Source: Tsuneonella deserti (lineage in GTDB: Bacteria; Pseudomonadota; Alphaproteobacteria; Sphingomonadales; Sphingomonadaceae). Taken from it: a stretch of DNA of 64,000 nucleotides. Positions within the stretch are counted from its first letter, which is position 1; each line of letters begins with the position of its first letter. The position numbers and the translations under genes were made by a program. The notes below the pieces were generated by a model. It was given only the letters and a program-made list of their open reading frames with translations. It had not been told where the DNA came from and made no database searches. The stretch covers positions 569,001 through 633,000 of the forward strand of contig NZ_BMKL01000001.1 in the NCBI RefSeq assembly GCF_014644315.1, in the 5' to 3' direction. Below, in pieces: positions 17,196 through 26,622 of this stretch.

Positions 17196-18182
17196 TCAGC
17201 CCATGAGCTGGCGCGGCAGCTTGAAGACCATCTTCTCCTCGGCGCTGACGACCGTGTGCTCTTCCACGTCGCGCCATTCGGCCAGCCGTTCCACCACTTC
17301 GCGCACGAGCTTCTCGGGAGCTGACGCGCCGGCGGTCAGACCGATCGTGCCGACGCCGTCCAGCCAGGCCGGGTCGATGTCGCTTGCCCGCTCGATCAGT
17401 CGCGCATCGGTCCCCATGCGCTGGGCGACTTCGACGAGCCGCAGCGAGTTGGACGAGTTCGGCGCGCCGATCACCAGCACCAGGTCGCTGCCCGGCGCGA
17501 TCTGCTTGACTGCGGCCTGCCGGTTGGAGGTGGCGTAGCAGATGTCTTCGGCCTTCGGGCCGACGATGTGCGGGAACCGAGCTTCGAGCGCGGCGACGAT
17601 CTCGCGCGTATCGTCCACCGACAGCGTCGTCTGGGTGAGGAACGCCAGCGGCGTGTCGCCAGTGAACGAAAGCGCCTCCACGTCGGCGAGCGTTTCGACG
17701 AGGGTGATTGCACCCTCGGGAACCTGGCCCATCGTGCCGATCACCTCGGGATGGCCGCGGTGGCCGACGAAGACGATGTGCCGCCCGGCCTCGATCTGGC
17801 GCTCGGCCTGGCGGTGGACCTTGCTCACCAGCGGGCAGGTCGCATCGACCCATACCATCTGCCGCCGCTCGGCCTCGGCGGGGACTGTTTTGGGCACACC
17901 GTGCGCGCTGAAGACCACCGGCGCGCCTTCGGGCACTTCGTCGAGTTCCTCCACGAAGATGGCGCCCTGTTCCTTCAGCGCATCGACTACGTAGCGGTTA
18001 TGGACGATCTCATGCCGGACATAGACCGGCGGCCCGTAAAGCCTGAGCGCGCGCTCGACGATCTCGATCGCGCGGTCGACGCCGGCGCAGAAGCCGCGCG
18101 GTGCGGCGATCAGCAGCGCGAGCGGCAGGCGACCGGACGCCGGAATCGAAGTGGTCGGCCGGTGGGGCAAGGGGGCGTTCAT
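17196..18182 (-). CDS. ispH: 4-hydroxy-3-methylbut-2-enyl diphosphate reductase
   Basis: 328 residues. It catalyses the last step of the MEP pathway, giving IPP and DMAPP, the precursors of the carotenoids made by the crt genes further along. The three cysteines that ligate the iron-sulfur cluster are in [22 protein letters not shown] and CYATSNRQ. Other family motifs are [20 protein letters not shown] and [11 protein letters not shown]. The ATG at 18182 begins a short non-conserved leader before [12 protein letters not shown]. It is divergent from the lipoprotein at 18258. Confidence 0.97.
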   Translation of the reverse strand: MNAPLPHRPTTSIPASGRLPLALLIAAPRGFCAGVDRAIEIVERALRLYGPPVYVRHEIVHNRYVVDALKEQGAIFVEELDEVPEGAPVVFSAHGVPKTVPAEAERRQMVWVDATCPLVSKVHRQAERQIEAGRHIVFVGHRGHPEVIGTMGQVPEGAITLVETLADVEALSFTGDTPLAFLTQTTLSVDDTREIVAALEARFPHIVGPKAEDICYATSNRQAAVKQIAPGSDLVLVIGAPNSSNSLRLVEVAQRMGTDARLIERASDIDPAWLDGVGTIGLTAGASAPEKLVREVVERLAEWRDVEEHTVVSAEEKMVFKLPRQLMG

Positions 18183-18257
18183 TCGCCGCCCTCTAGCGCT
18201 TCGCCGCCGGCCCCGCTAGGGCGACCGCTGACTCTGATATTCGGGACCGACCCTGCC

Positions 18258-18908
18258 ATGACCATGCCTGTGCGCCTCACCGTTATGCTGATGATGGGGG
18301 CCGCTATCGCCGGCTGCAAGCAATCGGGCGAGTTGGTATTGCAGGAAGGCGTGGGCGTGTCGGCCGTCCGCTCGGTCTGCCCGGCGGTCGGCGTGCCGGA
18401 TTATACCGGAGACATCACCACCTTCCGCGTGCCGGGCGATACCTCGGCCGCCAACATCGACGTCACCGCCGCGATCACCAACGTGCGTGCGACCTGCGAC
18501 GACACCGGCGCGCGGGTCTATACGAACGCGACATTCGACGTGCTCGCCCGCCGCGCCGATGCCCGAGGCGCGCGCCAGGTGACCTTGCCTTATTACTCGG
18601 TCGTGCTGCGCGGCGGGTCCTCTGTGGTGACCAAGCGGATCGGGCAGGTCACCCTGAGCTTTGCCGATGGGCAGGAACGGGCGCAGGCTCGCGCCCAGGC
18701 CGGCGCCTACGTCGACCGCGCCGAGGCGACCCTGCCGCAGGACATCCGCGACCAGATCACCCGCAAGCGCAAGGCGGGCGAGGAGGACGCGGCGATCGAC
18801 CCGCTGAGCGATCCGGCGGTCAAGGCTGCGGTGGCGCGTGCGACCTTCGAGCTGCTGGTCGGCTTCCAGTTGACCGAGCAGCAGCTGGCCTACAACGCCA
18901 CCCGCTAG
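18258..18908 (+). CDS. Hypothetical lipoprotein
   Basis: 216 residues. The signal peptide PVRLTVMLMMGAAIAGCKQS has a lipobox (IAGC), so it is a predicted lipoprotein. The mature protein carries a few Cys residues (VRSVCPAVG, RATCDDTG), a beta-rich central part and an acidic/basic C-terminal helix region. I do not recognise a named domain with confidence. Similar lipoproteins are found next to argS in sphingomonads. It ends 63 bases before argS and may be co-transcribed with it. The ATG at 18258 is chosen as the start of the signal peptide. Confidence 0.78.
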   Translation: MTMPVRLTVMLMMGAAIAGCKQSGELVLQEGVGVSAVRSVCPAVGVPDYTGDITTFRVPGDTSAANIDVTAAITNVRATCDDTGARVYTNATFDVLARRADARGARQVTLPYYSVVLRGGSSVVTKRIGQVTLSFADGQERAQARAQAGAYVDRAEATLPQDIRDQITRKRKAGEEDAAIDPLSDPAVKAAVARATFELLVGFQLTEQQLAYNATR

Positions 18909-18971
18909 CCGTCGTGTCCGGCCGCTGGGCCGCGCTTGCGCTTTCGCGCTGATCGGCTAACCCGCGCGCCC

Positions 18972-20717
18972 ATGTCCGATACCCAGACTCTCCACGCCGC
19001 TTTCGCAGCGCGCATCGAAGCCGTGCTGCGCGCCCTCGAGTTGGAAGGCGCGTTGCCTCCGGGCGCGTCCGAAGCGGCCGTCACGGTTGAGCCGCCGCGC
19101 GATCCGTCACACGGCGACCTGGCTACCAACGCCGCGATGGTGCTGGCGAAGGCGGCGGCGACCAACCCGCGCGCCCTGGCCGAGAAGGTCGTCGCGCATC
19201 TTCAACGCGAGCCTGCGATCACCGAAGCCTCGATCGCGGGGCCGGGCTTCATCAACCTGCGGCTGGCGGATTCGGTCTGGCTCGACGAGCTGCGCGCGAT
19301 CGCCGGACTTGGCGCGAATTATGGCCGCTCGAACGCGGGCGCGGGGCGTCGGGTCAACGTCGAGTATGTCTCGGCCAATCCGACGGGTCCGATGCACATG
19401 GGGCACTGCCGCGGCGCGGTGGTGGGCGATGCCCTGGCGACGCTGCTTGAATTCAGCGGACACCCGGTCACGCGCGAATACTACGTCAACGATGCCGGCG
19501 CGCAGGTCGACGTGCTCGCCCGCTCCGCACATCTGCGTTACCGCGAGGCGCTCGGCGAGGAGATTGGCGAGATTCCTGAAGGCCTGTACCCGGGCGATTA
19601 CCTCGTGCCGGTGGGCAAAGTGCTCGCCGCGCAGTTCGGCCCGCGCTTCGTCGAGGCGCCGGAAGCCGAGTGGCTGCCAGACTTCAAGACCCGCACCGTC
19701 CACGCGATGATGGACATGATCCGCGCCGACCTCGCGCTGCTGGGCATCGAGCACGACGTGTTCGCTTCCGAGGCCGAGCTGCAGCAGGCGGGCAAGCCGG
19801 CCGAGGCCGAAGCCTGGCTGCGCGCGCAGGACCTCGTCTACGATGGCGTGCTCGAAGCGCCCAAGGGCAAGACGCCCGAGGACTGGGAGCCGGTCGAGCT
19901 GCCGCTGTTCCGCTCGACCAAGTTCGGCGACGACCAGGACCGGCCGATCAAGAAGTCGAACGGCGACTGGACCTACTTCGGTGCCGATCTTGCCTACCAC
20001 ATGCAGAAGGCCGCCCATGCCGACGAGCTGATCGACATCTGGGGCGCGGACCATTCGGGCACCGTCAAGCGGATCAAGGCAGCGGTGGCCGCGCTGGCGC
20101 AGGGCGAGGGGCGTGAGATCCCGTTCGACGTCAAGCTGGTGCAGATGGTCCAGCTCCTGCGCGGCGGAGAGCCGGTGAAGATGTCGAAGCGTTCGGGCAC
20201 GTTCGTCACCTTGGCCGACGTGGTCGAGGAAGTCGGCAAGGACGTGGTCCGCTTCACCATGCTCACCCGCAAGCCCGAAGCGCAGATGGAATTCGACTTC
20301 GCCAAGGTGGTCGAGGCATCAAAGGACAACCCGGTCTTCTATGTCCAGTACGCCAGCGCGCGCATCCATTCGACGCTGCGCAAGGCGGCGGCCGAGGGCA
20401 TTGTCCCCGACCCCGCTGCCCTGGATCGCCTCGGCCAGGACGAGCTCGTGCTGATCCGCCACGCCGCGCAGTTCCCGCGCCTTGTCGAGGCCGCCGCCGC
20501 CGCGCGCGAGCCGCACCGGGTGGCGTTTTTCCTGTACGATCTGGCGGCTGCCTTCCACGCCTTCTGGAACGCCGGCAACGATGCGCCCGAAAAGCGCATC
20601 ATCGTGACACAGGACCCGGCGCTTACCGGGGCGAGGCTTTTCCTGGCCACGCAGATCGGGCAGGTTATCCGTAACGGCCTGGCGCTGCTGGGCGTCGAGG
20701 CGGTCGAGGAGATGTGA
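18972..20717 (+). CDS. argS: Arginyl-tRNA synthetase
   Basis: 581 residues, class I synthetase charging tRNA-Arg. It has the N-terminal additional domain ([19 protein letters not shown]), the HIGH-type signature [17 protein letters not shown] near residue 136, and the KMSKS-type loop KMSKRSGT near residue 402. The C-terminal DALR anticodon-binding domain begins near [15 protein letters not shown]. The ATG at 18972 is chosen; the domain begins at once. The SPOR-domain gene follows three bases after the stop. Confidence 0.97.
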   Translation: MSDTQTLHAAFAARIEAVLRALELEGALPPGASEAAVTVEPPRDPSHGDLATNAAMVLAKAAATNPRALAEKVVAHLQREPAITEASIAGPGFINLRLADSVWLDELRAIAGLGANYGRSNAGAGRRVNVEYVSANPTGPMHMGHCRGAVVGDALATLLEFSGHPVTREYYVNDAGAQVDVLARSAHLRYREALGEEIGEIPEGLYPGDYLVPVGKVLAAQFGPRFVEAPEAEWLPDFKTRTVHAMMDMIRADLALLGIEHDVFASEAELQQAGKPAEAEAWLRAQDLVYDGVLEAPKGKTPEDWEPVELPLFRSTKFGDDQDRPIKKSNGDWTYFGADLAYHMQKAAHADELIDIWGADHSGTVKRIKAAVAALAQGEGREIPFDVKLVQMVQLLRGGEPVKMSKRSGTFVTLADVVEEVGKDVVRFTMLTRKPEAQMEFDFAKVVEASKDNPVFYVQYASARIHSTLRKAAAEGIVPDPAALDRLGQDELVLIRHAAQFPRLVEAAAAAREPHRVAFFLYDLAAAFHAFWNAGNDAPEKRIIVTQDPALTGARLFLATQIGQVIRNGLALLGVEAVEEM

Positions 20718-20719
20718 GC

Positions 20720-21415
20720 ATGGCAACGGGGGCGGGGCGCAGCGGCGACGAAGGCGGCGATTACCTGGGCGGGGACCAGCTGACGCTGGCCGGCGAGGAT
20801 GAACGGCTGCCTTGGCTTGAATCCGGTGAGGAGGACGAAGACGAGGGCGGGGTCGACACGGGCCGCATTGTCGGCTTCGTGATGTTTGCCGCGCTCGCGC
20901 TGGTGGCGCTGATCGCGGGAATCTGGTGGTTCGGACAGCGCGCACCCGACGCCGAGTTCGTCGCCGATGGCAGCACCATCGAGGCGCCGGATGCACCGTA
21001 CAAGGTCCGCCCGTCCACGCCGGGGGGGAAGACCTTCGAAGGGACGGGCAACCTCGCGCCCGCGGTAGGCGAGGGCAAGTCGATCCAGGGCCGCATCGCC
21101 GACAACACCCCGCAACCGAGCATCGACGTGCCGAAGCCCGGAGAAAAGCCGGCCGCCGCCGCTGCGACTCCCGCGCCGAGCGGAATTCCGGTCCAGGTCG
21201 GCGCCTATACGAGCCGCGAGGACGCGGAAGCTGGCTGGCGCAGCCTGCAGGCCCGCACCGAGAAGCTCAACGGCGTAAGCCACCGGGTTGTCCAGGGCGT
21301 GGCCGACATGGGCACGGTCTATCGCCTGCAGGCGATGGCGGGCAACGCCGCCGCTGCCAGCGAGCTGTGCCGCGGCCTTAACGGCGACGGGGTGGACTGC
21401 CAGGTCAAGCGTTAA
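20720..21415 (+). CDS. SPOR-domain membrane protein (FtsN-like)
   Basis: 231 residues. An acidic cytoplasmic N-terminus is followed by one membrane span (GFVMFAALALVALIAGIWWF, residues about 54-73), a Pro/Ala-rich linker and a C-terminal SPOR domain (PVQVGAYTSREDAEAGWRSL through CRGLNGDGVDCQVKR) that binds denuded septal peptidoglycan. The architecture fits a cell-division protein of the FtsN type. The ATG at 20720 is preferred to the GTG at 20714 because GAGGAG then lies 8 bases upstream. The neighbour nagZ is also a cell-wall gene. Confidence 0.9.
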   Translation: MATGAGRSGDEGGDYLGGDQLTLAGEDERLPWLESGEEDEDEGGVDTGRIVGFVMFAALALVALIAGIWWFGQRAPDAEFVADGSTIEAPDAPYKVRPSTPGGKTFEGTGNLAPAVGEGKSIQGRIADNTPQPSIDVPKPGEKPAAAAATPAPSGIPVQVGAYTSREDAEAGWRSLQARTEKLNGVSHRVVQGVADMGTVYRLQAMAGNAAAASELCRGLNGDGVDCQVKR

Positions 21416-21494
21416 CGCGTTATCGAAGGCGAACAGGGGATTGCCTGACGCGCCACGCTTGCGGCGCGTTCGTCTTTCGTGCGAATCTGCCTGC

Positions 21495-22511
21495 ATGACG
21501 CCCGCGATCTTCGGCCTTTCCGGTCTTGAGCTGACAGCCGACGAACGCGCGTTCTTTCGCGAGAGCGATCCGGCGGGCTACATCCTCTTCGGCCGCAACA
21601 TCGAAACGCCCGAACAGGTCCGCGCGCTGACCGACGACTTGCGGGCCATCCACGGGCGGGACAAGCTGCTCGTCTCGATTGACCAGGAAGGTGGCCGCGT
21701 CGCACGCATGCGCCCGCCGCACTTCACCGCCTTTCCTCCGGGCGCAGCCTTCGATGCGCTGTACGAGATCGCCCCGTCCTCCGCTCTCGTTGCCGCGCGC
21801 AGCAATGCGCACGCGATGGGCATCGAGCTGGCCGAAGCAGGCATCACGGTGGACTACTATCCCTCGCTCGACGTGCGCCAGCCCGGCGCTCACGACGTGA
21901 TAGGAGATCGCGCATTGGGCGCCGAGCCGCTGCGGGTCGCCGCGCTGGGGCGCGCCATCCTCGAAGGTCTGGCCGAAGCGGGCGTTGCGGGCTGCATCAA
22001 GCATATGCCAGGACACGGCCGCTCGCTGTGCGACACGCACAAGGAACTCCCCACCGTTACCGCCAGCGAGGAAGAGCTCGAGATCGACCTTGCCCCCTTC
22101 CGCGCCCTCCGCGACGCGCCGGTGGGGATGACCGGCCATCTCGTGTTCACCGCATGGGACGCGGAGCATCCGGCGACCCAATCGCGCACGGTCATCCGCG
22201 ACGTGATCCGCGGGAAAATCGGTTTCGACGGCCTCCTGCTAACCGACGACCTCGACATGGAGGCGCTGTCGGGCTCCGTCCCCGAGCGGGCCGAGCGCGC
22301 GATCGCCGCGGGCTGCGACCTGGCTCTCAACTGCTGGGCGAAGATGGACGACATGGTCGGCATCGCCGGGCGGTTGCCTGCCATGTCCGGCGAAACCGCC
22401 GCGCGTCTCGCCCGTGCGCTCGAAGGCACCGGAATCGCCCCTCGGGGAGACAAGGCGGAGCTGCTCGCCGACCGCGACCGGCTGCTGGCCATCGCCGGCG
22501 TAACGGTATGA
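21495..22511 (+). CDS. nagZ: Beta-N-acetylhexosaminidase
   Basis: 338-residue family 3 glycoside hydrolase that removes N-acetylglucosamine from anhydro-muropeptides during cell-wall recycling in the cytoplasm. Conserved segments are SIDQEGGRVARMRPP, CIKHMPGHGRSLCDTHKELP (the His of the acid/base dyad is in GHGRS..DTH) and LLTDDLDMEALSG, which carries the nucleophile Asp. No signal peptide is present, as expected for NagZ. The ATG at 21495 is preceded by a 79-base gap after the SPOR gene. The stop overlaps the scpA start. Confidence 0.95.
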   Translation: MTPAIFGLSGLELTADERAFFRESDPAGYILFGRNIETPEQVRALTDDLRAIHGRDKLLVSIDQEGGRVARMRPPHFTAFPPGAAFDALYEIAPSSALVAARSNAHAMGIELAEAGITVDYYPSLDVRQPGAHDVIGDRALGAEPLRVAALGRAILEGLAEAGVAGCIKHMPGHGRSLCDTHKELPTVTASEEELEIDLAPFRALRDAPVGMTGHLVFTAWDAEHPATQSRTVIRDVIRGKIGFDGLLLTDDLDMEALSGSVPERAERAIAAGCDLALNCWAKMDDMVGIAGRLPAMSGETAARLARALEGTGIAPRGDKAELLADRDRLLAIAGVTV

Positions 22512-23311
22512 GCGAAGGGGCGCTTCTCCTCGACCTCGGCGAGCCGGACGGCGGCGATTGGAGCGGTCCCGCGTCCGCCCCGGCCGACGATGCCGCGCTC
22601 TATCTCGAACTCGACGGGTGGGAAGGTCCGCTCGACCTCCTGCTCGATCTCGCCCGGCGGCAGAAGGTCGATCTCAAGGCAATCTCGATCCTTGCACTGG
22701 TCGACCAGTACATCGCCTATATCGAACGGGCCGAGGAGCTGCGGCTGGAGCTTGCCGCCGACTACCTCGTCATGGCGGCGTGGCTCGCCTATCTCAAATC
22801 GGCGTTGCTCCTCCCGCGTGACGAGCAGGAAGATCCCAGCCCCGAAGATCTCGCGCTGCGCCTGCAATTGCGGCTCGCCCGGCTGGGCGCGATGCGGGAA
22901 GCCGCCGCCCGACTGATGGCCCGCGACCGGCTGGGGCGTGACGTGTTCCTGCGCGGCGCGCCCGAGGGGCTGCGAACCGACCGCAAGACGCTGTGGCAAT
23001 GCGACTGGTTCACGCTGATACAGGCCTACAGCCAGGTGAGCGCGCGCACCGCGCCGGTGGTGCACATGGTGCGCGACCGTCCGGTGATGACGCTCGAATC
23101 AGCGCTCGACCGCGTCTCCGCCATGCTTGGCGTCACGCTGGACTGGATGGAGCTGCGCGACTTTCTGCCGCCGCATGCCGAGCCCCGTCTGCGCAAGTCG
23201 GCGCTCGCATCCAGTTTCGTGGCTGCGCTCGAACTTGCGCGGCTGGGTCGCGCGGAACTGGCGCAGGAGGACGCATTCGGGCCCTTGCGGCTGAGGCGGG
23301 TGGGGGCGTGA
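22508..23311 (+). CDS. scpA: Segregation and condensation protein A
   Basis: 267-residue kleisin subunit of the SMC-ScpAB condensin. The N-terminal kleisin segment ELDGWEGPLDLLLDLARRQK and YLVMAAWLAYLKSALLLPR are diagnostic. The C-terminal winged-helix region includes ALASSFVAALELARLG. The start ATG overlaps the nagZ stop (ATGA) and the stop overlaps the scpB start (GTGA), so translation of all three is probably coupled. It acts in the cytoplasm on the chromosome with ScpB and Smc. Confidence 0.95.
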   Translation: MSEGALLLDLGEPDGGDWSGPASAPADDAALYLELDGWEGPLDLLLDLARRQKVDLKAISILALVDQYIAYIERAEELRLELAADYLVMAAWLAYLKSALLLPRDEQEDPSPEDLALRLQLRLARLGAMREAAARLMARDRLGRDVFLRGAPEGLRTDRKTLWQCDWFTLIQAYSQVSARTAPVVHMVRDRPVMTLESALDRVSAMLGVTLDWMELRDFLPPHAEPRLRKSALASSFVAALELARLGRAELAQEDAFGPLRLRRVGA

Positions 23312-23895
23312 GCGAGGAGATGGATCGCGCCGTCGAGGCGACGCTGTTCGCTGCCGAGGAGCCGCTGTCGGCCGAGGCCCTGTCGGGCCATCTCGGCGAC
23401 GCCTCTCCCGCCGACGTGCGCGAAAGCCTCAAGCGGCTGGCCAGCCACTACGCGCCCCGCGGTATCCACCTGGTCGAGCGCGCTGGCCGCTGGCATTTCC
23501 AGACCGCGCCGGACCTTGCGCACCTCCTTCGCCGCGAGCGCGAGCAGGTGCGCCGCCTCAGCCGCGCGGCGACCGAGGTGCTGGCGATCGTCGCCTATCA
23601 TGAGCCGGTCAGCCGCGCGGAGATCGAGGCGATCCGCGGAGTGCAGACCTCCTCCGGCACTCTCGACGTGCTGATGGAAGCGGGCTGGGTGCGTGTCGCC
23701 GGGCGCCGGGAAGTGCCGGGGCGCCCGGTCATCTACGCCACCACGCCCGCATTCCTGGAGCACTTCGGCCTCGCCTCCCGCAAAGACCTGCCCGGCATCG
23801 ACGAGCTCAAGGCTGCCGGCTTGCTCGATCCGGTGGACGAGGCGTTCGACGCGATGACGGCAATGCCCGAAGGGGCGGAGGAATCGGAAGGCTGA
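23308..23895 (+). CDS. scpB: Segregation and condensation protein B
   Basis: 195 residues. Two winged-helix domains: AVEATLFAAEEPLSAEALSG at the start, and RRLSRAATEVLAIVAYHEPV with SRAEIEAIRGVQTSSGTLDVL in the second. These are the standard ScpB signatures. The GTG at 23308 overlaps the scpA stop and is preceded by a G-rich ribosome-binding site; an ATG at 23320 would sit too close to GAGGAG. It partners ScpA in the SMC complex. The acidic C-terminus is not conserved. Confidence 0.94.
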   Translation: MSEEMDRAVEATLFAAEEPLSAEALSGHLGDASPADVRESLKRLASHYAPRGIHLVERAGRWHFQTAPDLAHLLRREREQVRRLSRAATEVLAIVAYHEPVSRAEIEAIRGVQTSSGTLDVLMEAGWVRVAGRREVPGRPVIYATTPAFLEHFGLASRKDLPGIDELKAAGLLDPVDEAFDAMTAMPEGAEESEG

Positions 23896-23955
23896 CCCGC
23901 GCAAGGCTGGCAAAGCCGCTCCACCTCCCCTAAGTTGGCGCCAAGGAGATTACCC

Positions 23956-24219
23956 ATGGGCTCGTTTTCCATCTGGCATTGGCTGATCGTGCTTCTGATC
24001 GTGCTCGTCCTGTTCGGGCGTGGGCGGGTGGCCGACATCATGGGCGACTTCGGCAAGGGCATCAAAAGCTTCAAGCAGGGCATGAACGAGGACGAGGTAA
24101 CGGCCGCGAAGCCGGATTCCGCGCCGAAGGTCCACAGCCTCGAAGGGCCCCACCACGATGCGAAGCCCGCCGGCGAGGCCGCTCGCGACCCGCATCCGGG
24201 CGCCGATCACCGTCATTGA
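23956..24219 (+). CDS. tatA: Twin-arginine translocase subunit TatA
   Basis: 87 residues. One N-terminal membrane helix ([20 protein letters not shown]) is followed by the hinge [20 protein letters not shown], an amphipathic helix, and a polar tail ending in HPGADHRH. TatA oligomers form the pore that passes folded proteins with twin-arginine signals. AAGGAG lies 7 bases upstream of the ATG at 23956. It is followed by tatB and tatC. A likely local client is the Tat-signal protein encoded at 34798. Confidence 0.95.
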   Translation: MGSFSIWHWLIVLLIVLVLFGRGRVADIMGDFGKGIKSFKQGMNEDEVTAAKPDSAPKVHSLEGPHHDAKPAGEAARDPHPGADHRH

Positions 24220-24257
24220 TCGCTGACTGAAGCCCCGCGAGGGCCGCTGCACACCCT

Positions 24258-24617
24258 ATGTTCGATATCGGCGCATCCGAGCTGTTGATGATCGTCATCG
24301 TCGCGGTCGTCGTGATCGGGCCCAAGGACCTGCCGCGCGCGCTGCGCACCGCGGGCAGGTGGATCGGGAAGGTCCGCCGCACCTCCAACCACTTCCGCTC
24401 GGGCATCGAGGCGATGATCCGCGAGGCCGAGATGGAGGAAATGGAGAAGAAGTGGGCCGAGCAGAATGCCCGCATCATGGCCGAACACCCGCCGGTCGAC
24501 CTGTCCGACCACGAGTTGCGCCCGCTGCCTTCGCCCTCTGCCGAAACCCGCTCCGCCGAGACGCCGCCGGAGCCTGCGCCGGCGCCGGACGACGAGCCGC
24601 AGTTGCCGTTACGGTAG
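24258..24617 (+). CDS. tatB: Twin-arginine translocase subunit TatB
   Basis: 119 residues. MFDIGASELLMIVIVAVVVI is a single membrane helix with the conserved Glu at residue 8, followed by GPKDLPRALRTAGRWIGKVR and a long amphipathic helix (AMIREAEMEEMEKKWAEQNA). The Pro-rich acidic C-terminus is variable. It forms the signal-recognition complex with TatC. It lies 38 bases after tatA and 9 bases before tatC. Confidence 0.95.
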   Translation: MFDIGASELLMIVIVAVVVIGPKDLPRALRTAGRWIGKVRRTSNHFRSGIEAMIREAEMEEMEKKWAEQNARIMAEHPPVDLSDHELRPLPSPSAETRSAETPPEPAPAPDDEPQLPLR

Positions 24618-24626
24618 GGCAGGCAG

Positions 24627-25421
24627 ATGGTATTCTCGATCCGCGACCTCGACGAAACGCAGGCGCCGCTGCTCGATCACCTGATCGAATTGCGCGCGCG
24701 CCTGCTGCGCGCGTTCGTGGCGCTGGCGCTGGCATTCTTCGCCTGCCTCTACTTCGCCAAGGATATCCTGGCCTTCCTTGTCCAGCCGCTGCTCGACGCG
24801 GGGCAGGACACGCTCATCTATACCAAGCTTTACGGGCAGTTCTTCGTGGAGTTGAAGGTGGCGCTGTGGGCGGCATTCTTCCTCGCCTTTCCGGTGATCG
24901 CCAACCAGCTGTGGGCCTTCGTCGCGCCAGGGCTCTATGCCAAGGAGAAGAAGGCCTTCCTGCCGTTCCTGCTGGCCACCCCGGTGCTGTTCGTCGCGGG
25001 CGGGGCGCTGGCGTACTACGTCGTCATGCCGACGGCGTTCCACTGGTTCCTCGGCTTCCAGGGCGCGCCGGGCGGGGTGAAGATCGAGGCCTTGCCCAAC
25101 AGCGAGGATTACCTCGGCCTGGTGATGCAGTTCATCCTGGCGTTCGGGCTGTCGTTCCTGCTGCCGGTATTACTCCTGCTGCTCAACACCGCGGGGATTG
25201 TCAGCCGTGCGCAGCTTGTCGGCGCGCGGCGCTATGCGATCGTCGCGGTCTTCATCGTCGCGGCAGTCGCCACGCCGCCCGACGTCATCAGCCAGCTCAT
25301 GCTGGCGATTCCGCTGCTCATGCTGTTCGAAGGCGCGCTGGCGATCATGTGGTTCACCGAGCGCAAGGCGGCGCAGGATAAGGCTGCGGAAGAGGCGACC
25401 CCTACTTCAGCGTCCGAATGA
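24627..25421 (+). CDS. tatC: Sec-independent translocase subunit TatC
   Basis: 264 residues with six predicted membrane helices. The N-terminal signature APLLDHLIELRARLLRAF is the twin-arginine signal docking region. FPVIANQLWAFVAPGLYAKE and the periplasmic FHWFLGFQG loop follow the family pattern, as does PPDVISQLMLAIPLLMLFE. AGGCAG precedes the ATG. The 3' end overlaps the convergent mmsB 3' end by 20 bases, so there is no space for a terminator between the two operons. Confidence 0.96.
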   Translation: MVFSIRDLDETQAPLLDHLIELRARLLRAFVALALAFFACLYFAKDILAFLVQPLLDAGQDTLIYTKLYGQFFVELKVALWAAFFLAFPVIANQLWAFVAPGLYAKEKKAFLPFLLATPVLFVAGGALAYYVVMPTAFHWFLGFQGAPGGVKIEALPNSEDYLGLVMQFILAFGLSFLLPVLLLLLNTAGIVSRAQLVGARRYAIVAVFIVAAVATPPDVISQLMLAIPLLMLFEGALAIMWFTERKAAQDKAAEEATPTSASE

Positions 25422-26274
25422 TCCCGCTGAAATCTTGCGTGCCGTTGCCCGCGCCGACGAAGTCTTCGTAAAGCGCCCGAGCCCGCGCGCCCATCGGCAC
25501 CGCCGCATCGGCGCTTTCCGCCGCCTCCATGGCCAGCCGCAGGTCCTTGAGCATCAGCCCGGCCGCGAAGCCGCCCTGGTAGTCGTTGTCGGCGGGCGAG
25601 GTGGGGCCGACGCCGGGGACCGGGCAATAGCTCGTCATCGACCAGCACTGGCCGCTCGAGACACTGGATATGTCATAGAAGGTCTGCGGATCGAGCCCGA
25701 GCTTCTGCGCCATGGCGAAAGCCTCGCACGTGCCGAGCATGCTGATGCCGAGCAGCATGTTGTTGCAGATCTTCGCCGCCTGCCCGTTGCCCGCGTCGCC
25801 GGCGTGGATAACCGCCTTGCCCATCGCCTGGAGGATCGGCTCGGCGCGCTTGAAGGCGCTCTCGCTGCCGCCGACCATGAAAGTGAGCGTGCCGCCGCTG
25901 GCCGCGGCGATGCCGCCGGATACGGGCGCGTCAACCATCTCGTAGCCATGTTTCGCCGCCTGCTCGGCCACCTCGCGCGCGGTGGCGACGTCGATGGTCG
26001 AACAATCCAGCAAGATCGCCCCCTTGGGCGCATTGCCGAACACCTCGCCGGTGTAGGCGCTGAGGACGATCTGGCCGTTGGGCAGCATCGAGACGACAGC
26101 GTCGACACCCTCGACCGCTTCCTGGACGCTGCCGAACACCGAACACCCGTGTTCGGCAGCCTTTTCGAGCGCTTCATTCGCAAGGTCGAACGCGCGTACT
26201 TCGTGCCCCGCCTTGACGAGGTTCGCGGCCATTCCGCCGCCCATGTTGCCGAGTCCGATGAAGGCGATTTTCAT
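25402..26274 (-). CDS. mmsB: 3-hydroxyisobutyrate dehydrogenase
   Basis: 290 residues. It oxidises 3-hydroxyisobutyrate to methylmalonate semialdehyde in valine degradation, using NAD. The dinucleotide motif IGLGNMGGGMAANL is at the N-terminus. The substrate segment DAPVSGGIAAASGGTLTFMV and the catalytic Lys in AGNGQAAKICNNMLLG are the 3-HIBADH hallmarks. The ATG at 26274 overlaps the stop of the small membrane protein. It is the last gene of the valine operon that starts with mmsA. Confidence 0.95.
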   Translation of the reverse strand: MKIAFIGLGNMGGGMAANLVKAGHEVRAFDLANEALEKAAEHGCSVFGSVQEAVEGVDAVVSMLPNGQIVLSAYTGEVFGNAPKGAILLDCSTIDVATAREVAEQAAKHGYEMVDAPVSGGIAAASGGTLTFMVGGSESAFKRAEPILQAMGKAVIHAGDAGNGQAAKICNNMLLGISMLGTCEAFAMAQKLGLDPQTFYDISSVSSGQCWSMTSYCPVPGVGPTSPADNDYQGGFAAGLMLKDLRLAMEAAESADAAVPMGARARALYEDFVGAGNGTQDFSGIIRTLK

Positions 26275-26621
26275 GCCGCGCGATCCTTGTGGTTGACGCC
26301 GGTGAGGATGGCGGCGGTATCGCCCCCATGCTTCCAGGCGAGATAGGTGAGGTATGGCAGCAGGAAGCCCGCTCCTCCGAAAAATGCGAGGATGGCCAGT
26401 GCGATGCCACTGACCGAGAACCCGTTCCGCCAAGCCGTCCAGCTCGCGGAAAGGAACAGCATCATGCTGAAATCAAGGTTGAATTGTCCCGGCCATGACC
26501 ACCGGGCCATGTCCCCGAAGAACCAGGGGAAGAGGTTCAGCCCATCATTCCCGATGACGGCCCCGGTGTAGAACGCCAGCGCGCCCCACAGGACCATCAG
26601 CAGGAGATAGAAGGGCTTCAA
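26271..26621 (-). CDS. Small membrane protein of unknown function in the valine operon
   Basis: 116 residues with about three hydrophobic segments: FYLLLMVLWGALAFYTGAVI, the weaker LDFSMMLFLSASWTAW, and GIALAILAFFGGAGFLLPYL. Charged residues are few and no enzymatic motif is visible. It starts one base after the enoyl-CoA hydratase gene ends and overlaps mmsB by four bases, so it is translated as part of the operon. I do not recognise the family. A transport or membrane-anchoring role for the valine enzymes would be a guess. Confidence 0.8.
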   Translation of the reverse strand: MKPFYLLLMVLWGALAFYTGAVIGNDGLNLFPWFFGDMARWSWPGQFNLDFSMMLFLSASWTAWRNGFSVSGIALAILAFFGGAGFLLPYLTYLAWKHGGDTAAILTGVNHKDRAA

Positions 26622-26622
26622 C